A stretch of DNA of 64,000 bases from Isoetes taiwanensis (Eukaryota; Streptophyta; Lycopodiopsida; Isoetales; Isoetaceae). The stretch lies in the NCBI GenBank assembly GCA_021234155.1, contig JAJEKV010000032.1, positions 14,028,283-14,092,282 of the forward strand, in the 5' to 3' direction. The notes below the pieces were generated by a model. It ran no database searches. It worked only from the letters and a program-made list of their open reading frames with translations, and was not told the DNA's origin. The position numbers were made by a program, and so were the translations under genes. Positions 24,610 to 35,543 of the stretch are shown here, one piece after another. Position 1 is the first letter of the stretch; every line of letters begins with the position of its first letter.

Positions 24610-26950
24610 CATTCCCCATTTGCTGAAGGGAAGTGGCGTGGCGACCGGCGTCAAGGGAAGAGCGTCACGGGCCGTGGGCCGTCCCACACGCTGACAAGCA
24701 TCACACTGCGGGCGTGGGCGTGAGCGTCTTTGAAAAGCGTGGGCCAAAACTACCCAGCTAGAAGGATTTTGCATGCCGTGGTGTCACCATGAAAATGACC
24801 ACCACCTAGCCCTTGATGAGCTTCGCGGACAATATCTGGAACTTCATGAGATAGAACACAGCGTCGAAGGATGGTATCCTTACCCTTTTTGTAAAGATGT
24901 CCGGCTACCATTGTGTAGTCACGGACGTCGCGGAGAAATTGATGACGACGGGATTGTCGTTTGGCATTAGAGAGCGTCATGTCCTCTGGTGGAAGAGCGC
25001 CGGTGAGGAGGTACTGCTGAAAGTCATGGAACCAATGTGGTGTTGCCGTGACTAAAAAGTGTTGAGCGTCAGGAAAGGCGTCTGAGACTCCCGTGGAGGG
25101 ATCATCTGTGTGGATGCGTGAAAGATAATCCGGGACAACGTGAGATTTGCCAGCCTTGTGAACAATTTCAAAAGGGGCAAATTCTTGGAGAAGAAGGACC
25201 CATCGAGCAATGCGGCCCGTGGGCGTGGATTTGTTGATCAAATAAAGGAGTGCTTGGTGGTCAACAAAGAATTTGATCTGACTGCCTAAAAGATAGTGAC
25301 GGAAGCGTTGGACACAGAAAATTAAACCCAAGGCTTCTCGCTCTGTGGCAGAGTAGTTGCGCTCCGCAGAATTGAGTTTCCGGCTGGCGTATCGGTTTGG
25401 TTTGTCAGTGTGTGCATCATATTCTTGAGAAAGAACAGCTCCAATAGCAAATGCCGAGACATCGACATGAACATGAAAGGGCTTGTCCCATTGAGGAGGA
25501 ACAAGAACCGGGGCCTGAGTAAGCAAAAGCTTCAACTGTTGGAAAGCAGCATCCGCCTGGGAATTCCAGGCCCAGGTGGATTCATCACCCGTGAGTTTAT
25601 GAATGGGATCGGCAATGGCTGCTAGTCCAGGAATGAAGGTGGAGTAATAATTGACCTTACCCAGGAAAGAGCGTGTCTCCTTGATATTGGCTGGTGCTTG
25701 AGCCTTGAGCACACAACTGATTTTGGCAGGATCTGTGGTGATACCTGCTTTGCTGACAACGTGTCCCAAAAGAACACCTGAAGTGACGCAAAAGGTGCAT
25801 TTCTCGGGATTGAGACTAATGCCGGACTCATCACATTTCTGAAAGACGAGTTCCAATTTATCCAAATGGTCAGCCATGGAACTGTAGGCAGAGAAGTCAT
25901 CTTGAAAAATTTGCAAGAAGGGATTGTCCTTCATAAAATCATGAAAAACTGAGAGCATGATACGTTGAAACGTGGATGGAGAGTTTGATAATCCAAAAGG
26001 AACCACCTTGTAGGCAAAAGTGCTTACCCGGGGTGGTGAAGGTAGTCTTGAGTTGATCGATTCTTTGATTGAGATCGATTGTAGCGAGAAAAACCATCCA
26101 TGAAGGAGTACATCTCATGTCCAAGCAACCTCTTCCGTAACACAGGCGTGAAGGGAAGTGGAAAATGATCACGCTCCGTGGCCTGATTGAGTTTTCGGTA
26201 GTCCACACAAACGCGGATCTTACCATTGTGTTTGAGTGCAATGACGATGGGGCTCACCCATTCAGAATGTTTGACCTCATAGATCAAACCCGGCAAGGAG
26301 TTTGTCAATTTACGCTTTGACTTCGATCCGCGGTAATTTGGGTTGGCCGCATGCTGTGCGTTGCTATCTTTGGCGTGCATCAGACTTGGTAGGAATGGTG
26401 AGTTCCCCCAAGGTTTTGTTGATCCCCCGAAGATCTCTGTAGCTCCAGGCAAAAATGTGTTTGAACTTTTTGAAGAAGCGTGGCGGCCCATTACGATAGG
26501 GTGTCGAAAGATTTTGAAAAACAATTCGGACAGGTGATTGTTGCCTATGTCCACAATCTCGACTTCGGGAGTTTGAATATGGGGATAAACCGTGTCTGGA
26601 CAATATGAGCAGGAGGTTGAAGCATAACGAGGGATGCGTGGCACTCTGCGTGGTGAAAAAAGAGAGGTTCTTTGAGTTTCATCCGGCCAGAGGTTGCTTC
26701 GCAGCGACATGTACATCTCACAGGGAGGCGGCGGGAGATTCAAAGATCCGAAAAGTGATCAACACGTTGGATGCGATTGCAAGGAGCCGGTAAGGGTCAA
26801 GCAAAGCAGCCACGGCACTGTCCCCGATCAAGAGTCATTTCTCCCCAAGGATCAAGATATTGGGGTAGGATGACAGAGGCGGGACTTCGCGGTGGAGCTG
26901 AACTTGATAGATATTCGGCGTCCCTAATCGGTCGGCCGGAGAGAGAGGGT
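24610..26950 (-). pseudogene. pol: RT, RNase H and integrase N-terminal half of G3 (418 codons open)
   Basis: A 418-codon open stretch (24,750-26,006) covers the RT palm with VPFGLSNSPSTFQRIMLSVF, the active site FQDD at 25,896-25,907, the RT connection, RNase H (HVDVSAFAIGAVLSQ, FFVDHQALLYL, GKSHVVPDYLSRIHTD) and the start of the integrase zinc domain (GGGHFHGDTTACK). A CDACQRVG motif follows near 24,680. The RT fingers (VSPIVIALKHNGKIRVCVDY) are in another frame upstream. The product would copy the element RNA in cytoplasmic particles. The FxDD form of the usual YxDD box is also found in Athila-like elements. Confidence 0.88.
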
Positions 26951-27378
26951 TCAGCATTGTCGACGGAAATGATTTTGCCTCGTTTCCAAATCCATGGTGG
27001 CATTAAGGTGACCATCGTGATGACTAACCGATCCGTGGCCCAAGAATGGATACTCTTGGCTGGCGAGAAAAGGTCTCCGACCAACATTTCATAATCACCT
27101 GGATCTTCTCCAGCCTTCCAAACACCAAATTCCAAGGGGAATCTGAGATCACCAATGTTGATGTGAAGAAGAGGCGTGACGCCTTGAGGTCTCGTGATAT
27201 GGCCATTGGCCAATTTGATGTCATATGGAGCACGATAGAGTTGTTTGATGCCCATTTGTTTGCGGAGTTTATCCGTGATGAGATTAACTGCGCTACCTCC
27301 GTCAATTTGAACATGGTTGACTTGTCGATTGCCCACCGTGGCATGTACGGGTGGGTGTAGAGGTAGCAACAGCCCCAA
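26951..27378 (-). pseudogene. pol: Retropepsin-like protease of G3
   Basis: The motif VNHVQIDGGSAVNLI gives the active-site Asp-Gly-Gly-Ser near 27,300. It is followed by LRKQMGIKQLYRAPYDIKLA and a LLHINIGDLRFPLEFGVW strand region, typical of a retropepsin fold. It would cleave the Gag-Pol precursor. The downstream linker to RT is broken by indels. Confidence 0.8.
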
Positions 27379-29668
27379 CTAAAACAGTCGGGAGTGGTAA
27401 CTGGTCCTTGAGAGCAGGACAGAGTTTCAAAATCGTTGCAAGACTTAGAGGAATTTTGATTTTTGCCAGCTCCTCTTGGAGTTCCAGAGGCACATGAGAA
27501 AAAGGATCTGCGGGATCCACAGGTGCTGGAGTGCGTGGTAAGGAAGCTGCAACTTCTTTGAGGAGGTCTACCTCAGCAGCGATATTTGGATATGGCTGAG
27601 AGTGTGGAGGTTGAGACATGGAAGGAGCTTCTTGTCTGTGTTGAGCTCTAGTGGTGGCATGAACATTAGCCAACGTGCGGCCTTCAGCAGCTTGCATGAG
27701 GTTCAGAATGCTTTGGCGAACTTTAGGCATGACATGCGGCATGAGTTTCTCCAAGTCAGGTGCAAAGTGAACCTTTTTTTCTTCATTATGAGGAATTGTG
27801 TCGACTGCAAAGGCAGGTTGCGTGCCTTTAGGAATAATGGTTAAGGGCCGTGACGCCCTGGTCTGGCGTGAAACCAAACCTACCCAATTTGATGGCTGGA
27901 CTGGAGGATTAAGAGCTTGAAAAATTTCTTCCTGTGCTTGTTGATCCATCTGAGGTTGATTTGCAGGAGCTGGTTGATAGCGTGATTGCTGAGGTGCACG
28001 AGGTGGCTTCCGAAGAACCGGACGCGGGCCTTGTTTGCCATTGGCAATCCAAAGTTGGTAAGCCGTGAGGCGGACCGATGTGGTCTGATTTGTGCCGTGA
28101 AGTCGCACTGAACTTGTGGAAGTTGAGGACACGCCGTGGTGGTATGACCCCATTCTTGACAGTGATAACACTGAAGCTTCGAAGGATCAAAAGGAGGACG
28201 TGTGTTGGGTCCCCGTTGTTGCTCCTGTTGCTGATAGAGTTCATTGGGTTGCGCGCTGCGGTGGTGGTCGCGATATGGCAATTGGTGCCGAGGTGTTGTT
28301 TGCACTTGATAAACCATCTTGTTGGAAAGGTGTAGGATGAGTGCGAAAGTGCACTCTTCCGTGGCATGATTGCACATGTTGCGGCGTTTACAATGAGGCG
28401 GGCCATTGGTGGAGTTGCACTCATTCGCCAAGTGGCCTTGATATTTTGCAGATATGGCACCAGATCCGGCTACCGGCTAAGCTGGATTGGCGTGTTGAGG
28501 TTGAACAGCAGTCCCCGGGGAACCATGGCCGGGTGGAATGAAAGGGAGCTCTGAAGAGCCACGCCACGGGAGGAAACATTGATCGAGTGATTGACAAGAT
28601 CGATAGCTTTGCTCCAAAGTCTTCGCTTGAGTATTAGGTCATGAGTCGGATATTTGGAGGAAGTCCTTGGAGAAACCGGACCAAGATCCGGCTCGTGTGG
28701 GGGTACTCCTTGAGTTTGCTTAGCAGAATGTGAAGTCGATCTGCAAAATCCCGGGCGGACTCCGTGGGCTCTTGTTGAAGGTCATTGAGTTGCTTGAGAT
28801 GAAGTTGATCATCATCCGTGGTCCCATAGTGAGAAAGAAAAGCGGTTTTTCATTCCGGACCAATCTTGTTTCAGTGGCTTTTGTTGGACATGAGCCATTG
28901 ATGAGGGGAGCCACGTAGCGTGGTGGAAAAGATGTGGAATTTCAGTTGAGGTTGCGCATGACCATTTAGGACAGCCAGAGCCTCGAATTCTTCCATATGG
29001 GCCTGAGCACTTTGGTCTAATGGTTTGCCTTTCGTGTTGCCAAAGGTAGGATAAGTCAGCTTAAGGGGTGCGAAGGTAGAAGTAAAAGTCTTTGGGCTGG
29101 GCGGGGAACATGATAGTGAGGATATTGAGGTGGAGTTGGGAGGGGGTATGGTCTTTGGAAAGACCCCGGGAAGGGGTGGCTGATGTGGAGGTACGGGAGG
29201 TGCCTGATCATTGGGTTTGAGGTCTGTAAGATTGTAAACAGGAAGAGCGGTGGGAAAGGTAGGGAAGGGAAATTCCTGGAGAGGAGCAAAAGAGACATGA
29301 GGATATCCCGGTCCACCCGTAGGAGATGATGGTTGTGAAGGCAGAGGCGTATGGCCAGAAGACTGATGGATGAAGGCATGTTCTGGGGTATGAAAGTAAG
29401 GTTGAGCAGGTTGAGCCGTATAGGGCTCCTGATAGTGATGAGGAGACTGAGGTTGTGAGCAATGTTTGCACGCTTGAGGCGGAGAATTTGGACGAGACAT
29501 GACACGAGGGGTGGGTGGCGCCGACTGAGCCCGAGACCGAATGTGGCCTCCCTCAATGTCATAAGCAGATCCATACATGTCACGAACAGCTTCCCTTCGA
29601 TGATGGCGCTCCAAGCGAGACGCCGTCTGGGAAAGGAGTTCTTCTGGCGTGAAGTTTCGGACAGACAT
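27379..29668 (-). pseudogene. gag: Gag of G3, mostly readable
   Basis: The start ATG at 29,668 opens a 265-codon frame with a Pro/Gln-rich N-terminus and the front of the capsid region. After a frameshift the capsid continues. A CCHC zinc knuckle CYHCQEWGHTTTAC lies at 28,129-28,170, preceded by a Cys/His-rich stretch. A further open stretch of 289 codons (27,302-28,171) forms the linker towards protease, with PADPFSHVPLELQEELAKIK. Gag would form the particle and bind RNA through the knuckle. It lies just downstream of the primer-binding site. Confidence 0.82.
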
Positions 29669-29696
29669 GGCGACAGAAGAAAGGAAAATCGAATCA

Positions 29697-29714
29697 GACC
29701 CGGCAGCGGCGACA
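29697..29714 (-). other. Primer-binding site of G3
   Basis: The sense strand reads TGTCGCCGCTGCCGGGTC one base after the LTR. It resembles the TGGCGCCGTTGCCGGG-type site I remember from Athila/Tat elements, with two differences. The equivalent bases in G1 and G2 are altered. Confidence 0.6.
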
Positions 29715-29715
29715 G

Positions 29716-30310
29716 TGTTTGGGTGCGGGTTGGGAACTCTGCAAAAGACGACCCTCTGTGAGGACCCTTGGATCTAACAGGAGAATCCGGGGGACTATGT
29801 CACGCGGGATTTGCAAGAAAAGAACAAGAAGAAGAAAACAGAACAAAAGAGAACAATGAGAGGAAAATGATAAGCTTCCTTGATATCAATGATGAACATA
29901 CATGAGCTCTCGCAATCGAGAGAAGACTGAAGAGAGACAAGACTCAAAACTCATCTAAAAACTCATGTGCTAGCTCTACTCATATATATAGTACAATGGC
30001 CTTTGGCCCAATATAGACACTCTGACTGATCTCGGTGCCGACTCACGGAAGGAGGGCGATTCTTGAGTGAATATTGACGGTGCCTCTTGAAGTGCCTAGA
30101 ATCACGCTGACGCTGACGCGGGCGGTGACGGGCCGTCACTTGTCTGAGCGGCACCTCTTGTTGACGGACGCAGGCTTTGACTGCGTGGTCTGCTGCTTGG
30201 TCTTCTGCTGAGCCTTTGATGGCTGACCCGTGGCTGACTGTGGATCCTTGAGCTTGACCTGGTCCGTCGTATGCATGAATAGTCCTGAACCAGGAGGCAC
30301 AGGACTAACA
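29716..30310 (-). repeat. LTR of G3 (5' LTR in sense)
   Basis: 595 bp from TGTTTGGGT to ACTAACA on the plus strand. Contains a TATATATA stretch on the sense strand at 29,982-29,990 and a perfect 6-bp stem CTCTCG/CGAGAG with a 4-base loop at 29,907-29,922 downstream of it. Both are shared, with small changes, by the other LTRs. Confidence 0.9.
29982..29990 (-). promoter_or_regulatory. Candidate TATA box of the gypsy LTR promoter
   Basis: An AT-only TATATATA run about 330 bp into the LTR in the sense direction, leaving about 270 bp for the transcribed part of the LTR. It is conserved in all LTR copies (9,197, 15,858 and 59,039 regions). No start site can be seen directly. Confidence 0.5.
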
Positions 30311-30645
30311 TCTACTCATATATATAGTACAATGGCCTTTGGCCCAATATAGACATTCTGACTGGTCTCGGTGCCGACTCCTGGAAGGAGGCCTGATTTG
30401 CAGGAATGCTGGCGGTGCCTCTTGAAGTGCCTAGAATCACGCTGACGCTGACGCAGGCGGTGACGGGCCGTCACTTGTCTGAGCGGCGCCTCTTGTTGAC
30501 GGACGCAGGCTTTGACTGCGTGGTCTGCTGCTTGGTCTTCTGCTGAGCCTTTGATGGCTGACCCGTGGCTGACTGTGGATCCTTGTTCTTGACCTGGTCC
30601 GTCGTATGCATGAATAGTCCTGTACCAGGAGGCACAGGACTAACA
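30311..30645 (-). repeat. Second half of the G2 LTR
   Basis: It resumes with TCTACTCATATATATAG, exactly where the left half at 15,596 broke off, and ends in ACTAACA. This closes G2 on its right side. Confidence 0.9.
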
Positions 30646-30965
30646 TATAGCAAGTTATGAGGACATAAACGGTGAAGACAAATACATACTCTACTCAATG
30701 AGCATGCAAATGTTTAGATTGAATAATTTTTAGTTGAAAAATCTAACTATTTGCCATAATTGATATCCTTTAAATTTGACACTACATGATCAGATATAAG
30801 TAGTATAAGATACTCTAACTTTGTTTAGTTTTATGAAATTTATGAAATATATGACATATACAAAGCATATTGTTGACTTCTTACTCTGAGATATATTAAT
30901 ACAATCCACTTTCTAGGTTCAGTAGCCATGCATGTGTGGCCTGGGTAACGCCAAAATGGATATGT
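30646..30965. other. AT-rich host sequence between G2 and the copia element
   Basis: No ORF or element is visible. The last 60 bases follow a CTTTCTAG acceptor-like site. When the copia element is removed, they join 35,872 onward, the sequence leading into the methyltransferase-like gene, so this may be intron and 5' exon of that gene. This is inference. Confidence 0.4.
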
Positions 30966-30970
30966 GTCGC
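30966..30970. repeat. Target-site duplication GTCGC of the copia element (right copy at 35,867-35,871)
   Basis: GTCGC precedes the left LTR and follows the right LTR exactly, a 5-bp integration duplication. Confidence 0.92.
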
Positions 30971-31293
30971 TGTCGAGATATATGATATCGAGATCACCAT
31001 CTTGCCGCTAGACGTGATGTATCAGCACTTACAGCACTTATAGCTTTTCGGCACATAAGTCTTTGACTAAGCACCTTATCAGAGTCTAGCAACGGCCCAC
31101 CACTTGTCATAATTAGCTACGGCATTATTAGGAGTGGTTGGTGACGGGAGCAATTAATATTGCCTGCCCTTTGTATATCTTGTATTCTCACATACGTTTC
31201 AATACAATTCCTTTTTGCTTTTGTTTTGGGAGCTTGCGCTCTCGGATATTGGTGTGCACCCCCTTCTCTCCCTTTCTTGGTGCAACCTTGATA
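30971..31293 (+). repeat. 5' LTR of the copia element
   Basis: Starts TGTCGAGATATATGATATCG and ends ...AACCTTGATA, so the terminal dinucleotides are TG...TA, not TG...CA. The exact ends are fixed by the target duplication and by the identical 3' LTR. A TTTGTATATC TATA-like motif lies near 31,170. Confidence 0.92.
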
Positions 31294-31305
31294 TGGTATC
31301 AGAGC
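31294..31305 (+). other. Primer-binding site (initiator Met tRNA type) of the copia element
   Basis: TGGTATCAGAGC directly follows the 5' LTR. This is the standard copia-type site complementary to the 3' end of initiator methionine tRNA. Confidence 0.92.
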
Positions 31306-31343
31306 ACTAGGTGTGCTGAGATTGATTCAAGATCAACACAGCA

Positions 31344-32648
31344 ATGGAGAAGGATGCAAGCTACAATCAGATTACCTTTCCTGGCGGTCGTGTGATTCAA
31401 ATCTTCGATGGCATAGGTTTCCAGCAATGGAAGAGAAGAATGACTCTCATTCTTAAGGCTGAAGGAGTTTGGGGAATTGTTAGTGGCCAAGAACCAGCAC
31501 CTGAGCTTGCATCGGATGGCAAGAATAAATCTGTTCTTGATGCTTGGCAACGGGATGACAAGGCTATGGCTACGATTGGGCTTTACATTTCTTTGAATCT
31601 CTTCTTGATGAGGTTCAGAAGGAGAACAACCATGATTTATGGAATGCTCTCATCCAAGAGCATGAAAAGAAGACTCATACACAAATTGGGCATTTGTATC
31701 TTTGAAGTGGTGAATATCTTATTTGGGAAGACCGAGAGTCTTGACAAATTCGCAGACTGCATGAAGAACACCTTTCGGCAGATTGAAGCCTCTGGAGAAG
31801 AGAATAAGATCTCTCCTTCATTGCAATTATTCTTCTTTCTTAGATCCTTACCCAATTCTTTCTATGCTTTGCGCAGCAATCTCATGCAAATTGCCGACAT
31901 GGATCTCAATCGTGCAATCACTTCCGTCAAGGAGGAGATTATGATGAGAAAGGATGCTGGGATTATCAAAGACGAGCACAATGCTTTCTTTGCAGGTCAT
32001 TCTGAACCTAAGTCCTATGCAAAAGGGAATGAGAAAGCTAAGAAGAAGAAGAATAACAGTAGCAGCAACACCTTCAAGGGTGCTGACAGCAAAGGCACAG
32101 CATCCAAGCAGCAGGTTTGTGACTATTGCAAGAAAGGCAATCATACCGCAGCAGAGTGTAGGAAGAAGATGAAGGATCTTGAGCACAAACTGAAAGCTTT
32201 GGAGACAAACAAAGCTTCAGCCAATGTGGCCCAAATTGTTGAAGAAGTGAGCATAGCCAATGTGGTTCCCTGCAACCCGGATTATGTCTATCTTTGTAAA
32301 CAAGTGGCAGCCCCTCGCTCTATCATGGATTCTGGTGCTACAGCTCATATTAGTTGGCACAAGGATTGGTTTGAAAGTTTCAAACCTACCTCTTCCAATC
32401 ACATTGTTCAAATCGGCGACAATAGTGAGCATCAAATCTGCGGAATGGGTGACATTCAAGTACCCACAAGTCTTGGTAATTTCACTCTAAAAGGGGTAAT
32501 GTATGCTCCTACTTTGCGTAAAGATCTGATTTCTGTTGCACGTCTTACTGATATGGGCACAAGAGTTATCTTTGATAGTGGCTTATTTGCATTGTTAGCA
32601 GCAAAGTTACTGGGAAAGAGCCTTGCTCGTGCTATTAAATGCGGGTAA
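31344..32648 (+). CDS. gag: copia Gag and start of protease, 434 codons open
   Basis: The ATG at 31,344 follows the primer site by 38 bases. Residues 1-85 hold the conserved FDGIGFQQWKRRMTLILKAE region of copia Gag. Residues about 255-270 hold the CCHC zinc knuckle CDYCKKGNHTAAEC. From about residue 328 the protease begins with IMDSGATAHIS, the DSGA active site, followed by VMYAPTLRKDLISVARLTDMG. Gag packages the RNA and the protease processes the polyprotein. The frame then breaks before the integrase. A shift between residues about 80 and 130 is also possible because the sequence there departs from the usual family pattern. Confidence 0.88.
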   Translation: MEKDASYNQITFPGGRVIQIFDGIGFQQWKRRMTLILKAEGVWGIVSGQEPAPELASDGKNKSVLDAWQRDDKAMATIGLYISLNLFLMRFRRRTTMIYGMLSSKSMKRRLIHKLGICIFEVVNILFGKTESLDKFADCMKNTFRQIEASGEENKISPSLQLFFFLRSLPNSFYALRSNLMQIADMDLNRAITSVKEEIMMRKDAGIIKDEHNAFFAGHSEPKSYAKGNEKAKKKKNNSSSNTFKGADSKGTASKQQVCDYCKKGNHTAAECRKKMKDLEHKLKALETNKASANVAQIVEEVSIANVVPCNPDYVYLCKQVAAPRSIMDSGATAHISWHKDWFESFKPTSSNHIVQIGDNSEHQICGMGDIQVPTSLGNFTLKGVMYAPTLRKDLISVARLTDMGTRVIFDSGLFALLAAKLLGKSLARAIKCG

Positions 32649-35510
32649 TCTCTACCATTTGGGCCAAGAATATCTTGACCAAGTTGTTCTTGTAGGCTGC
32701 TGGTAATGGTACACGTGATCCGTGGCATAAGAGGCTTGGACACATCGGTCTTAAAGCAATCAATCGTTTTGCCTCAACTTGTAGATGGTTTTGATCTTCA
32801 TCGACACCCTACTCTTGCAAGTTGTGAGGCTTGTGCATTGGGCAAACAGCACCGCATATCTTTTACTCTTATTGGATCTCGTGCTACTGCTCTTCTTGAA
32901 TTAGTACACCGCGGATCTTTGTGGTCCAACTCATGTTCTTCTCTCTCGGGTGCCTATTATTTTTTCGACATTCATTGATGATTTGAGGGGAAAACATGGG
33001 TCTATTTCTTGAAGCGAAATCTGATGCATTTGCCCATTTCCAAGAATGGAAAGCGCTTTGTTGAAAATCAAGTAGCCCATCGGATTAAGAAGCTTCGGAT
33101 CGATAATGGTGGAGAATTTACCGGTCAAGCATTCAATCATTTTTGTGTTGATCATGGTATTGCGCCAACTTACAGAAGCCTCATACTCCACAACATAATG
33201 GTGTTTGCTTTGAGCGGAAGAATCGCAAAGCATTGTTGACATGGCACGCGTTGTTTGCTTCGCTCAATCCTCGGCACCCATTCAATTTTGGGCTGAGGCG
33301 ATGAAGGTACTCGGTTTACCTTCTCAATAGATTGCCCATTTATTCTTTGTGAAAAATCAGACTCTGAACAAGCTTTCACTAGCATAAAGCCAAATTTGTC
33401 TCGCTTGCGTGTCTTTGGATGTCTTTGCCTTTATGCTTATTCCCAAAGCTAACCGCAAGAAACTTGAGCATACCAGCAAGAAAATGATCTTTGTGGGTTT
33501 TCGGACGGTGCAAGCATGGTTATAGGCTGATTGATCAGGATACCAAAAGCTTTGTGTTAGTCCGCGATGTTATTTTCCATGAAGGCGTTTGGCATTTCAG
33601 CAAGGTTCAAAACTCCTAATGTGGAATTTATTGATATCTACGCATGGATACGGATGGCGCCATAGCTTCCAATCCATCGGACTCGTTTTCGATATTCCGG
33701 CACTGCGGCGGTTCCAAAGACTGCGGTGCTTACATCACCCCGTTTCACGATCGCGGCGTAGATCTTGACACATCCAATCAAGGAGGAGATCTTGATCCAT
33801 CGATCCGGGGAGGTGATTTTGATCCTCCTGATCAAGGAGGAGTTGAAGAAGAACTTGGTCGAGGAAAAAGGAAGTGTTTTCCTCCTCAAAGGTTTGCTTT
33901 CTATGCCGAAATTATGCCCAGCATTATGGAGTTTTGTGGTGCTGCTATTATCAGTGAACCCACCAGCTATCGTGAAGCTATTTCATGTGCTGCTGCACCT
34001 CATTGGCAGCAGGCAATGGACCACGAAATGGATTCTATTGTTCAAAATGGCACTTGGGATTTGGTTCCTCTTCCTCATGATCGGAAGATCGTTGGTAACA
34101 AATGGGTCTACAAATGCAAGCTCCATCCTGATGGCACCATCAGCAGCTACAAAGCAGCTTGGTTGCCGCAGGGGTTTCACCCGGCAATACTTGGAAACAT
34201 TTTTTCAAAAAGTCAAAATGATGAGCATTAGCATTCTTCTTGCATTTCTTTGCTCATTATAATCTTGAGGTTCATCAAGCGGATGTCAAGGCGGCATTTC
34301 TTAATGGCAAACTTGATGAAGAAATATATATGAAGCAACCTCAGGGTTATGTCAAAGCTGGTGCTGAGCATTTAGTATGCAAATTGACGAAGGCACTTTA
34401 TGGGTTAAAGCAAGCATCACGTGCTTGGTACAAGACCATAGATTCTTTCTTCAAAGACCAAGGATTCCAGCCTATTGAGGCTGATTCTAATGTCTACATC
34501 CGTCGTCAAGGCAAGTTCTTACTCATCATTGCTTTGTATGTGGATGATTCCTTGCTCATAGGCAATAATAATGAGCACATTGCTGAATTCAAGACAAAGC
34601 TTGCTGCTAAGTTTCCAATGGTAGACTTGGGTGAAGCTCGCTATTGTTTGGGTTTGAAAATTGCAAGAGACCAGGAAAAATGGGATTCTTCATATCTCTC
34701 AAAAGAAGTACATTGAAGAAATGCTTGGCGCTTTGGCATGGCTGATTGCAATCCATCTAAAGTTCCTATGACTCGGTACTCTTCTCACTAAGAAAGATTG
34801 TCCACAATCGATCTTTGAACGTCTTTCTATGGCAAAAGTTCCATTTCGGCAATTGGTTGGAAGCCTCATGTATTGCATGGTTTGCACGGACGATATTGGA
34901 TTTCTTTGTTATAGCTCTAAGCCAATTTTCAGCAGATCAGTCATAAGCATTGGGAAATGGCCAAGCACATTCTCAGCTACTTAAAAGTGCTGCTGATTAT
35001 GGCCTTACATATCGCGGCAATAGTGATGCCTTTTCATTTATAGACATATAGTTGTGATAGACAACTCGAGGTCCACATCCGGCATTTGTTTTACGCTTTG
35101 CCAATGCTTTGCCATTGCTTGGATCAGCAAGAAACAAGGGCATGTATCTCTTTCATCCAGGCGAAGCGGTATGTTGCGGCATCTGACGGCAGGTGAGATC
35201 ATTAGTTTCAAGGACTTTCTTGCGGCATTGGGCAGCGCACTCTGGACCAGCAAGGATGCTGATGGATAACAAAGGTGGCATTGATTGGTGCTCCTCACGA
35301 GTTCGACATCAAAATCTAAGCATGTTCCCAAGCATTATCATTTTGTAAGGGACCTTGTGGCTGATAAGCGAGGTTGATTGAGCATGTTTCCTACGGGACA
35401 ATACTGCAGATCTCTTGACTAAGCCTTTGGCTCGTGAGCTCTTTGAGCGACATCGACTTGCTATTGGTCTTGATAGATTCCAGATCTCATCTCCAGGAGG
35501 AGGAGGTTGA
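32649..35510 (+). pseudogene. pol: copia integrase, RT and RNase H, frameshifted
   Basis: The GAG-preintegrase motif WHKRLGHIGLKAI lies near 32,720, and the integrase core LRIDNGGEFTGQAFNHFC near 33,090. The RT starts with NKWVYKCKLHPDGTISSYKA near 34,100, then HQADVKAAFLNGKLDEEIYM (34,276), and the active site YVDDSLLIGN near 34,538. RNase H remnants follow, with STSGICFTLCQCFAIAWISK near 35,073 and ADLLTKPLARELFERHRLAI near 35,410. Several frameshifts occur where closely related copies would be expected to read CTG or CAG, for example near 33,055 and 33,207. It is either a freshly broken copy or a good copy with consensus errors. Confidence 0.88.
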
Positions 35511-35530
35511 GCATGGAGATGGTGACCTCT

Positions 35531-35543
35531 CATCAAGGAGGAG
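35531..35543 (+). other. Polypurine tract of the copia element
   Basis: CATCAAGGAGGAG ends exactly at the 3' LTR, in the position and composition expected for plus-strand priming. Confidence 0.7.

Larger units (their letters stand above)
15597..30310 (-). mobile_element. Complete Ty3/gypsy element G3 with both LTRs, hosting a LINE
   Basis: The element spans 14.7 kb including a 3.6 kb LINE, so about 11.1 kb by itself. It has LTRs of about 590 bp, a purine-rich tract, a primer-binding site, gag, protease, RT/RNase H, integrase, a small antisense ORF and a large sense extra ORF. It is flanked by TCTAC on both sides and lies in the LTR of G2 in the same orientation. It is the best reference in the window for the structure of the family. 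Frames are broken in most genes, although a 418-codon RT/RNase H/integrase stretch is open. Confidence 0.9.

Noticed and set aside
15597-30310. Dating the G3 insertion from LTR divergence
   Set aside because: Most LTR differences are at CTG/CAG sites and may be sequence errors, so the estimate would be misleading.
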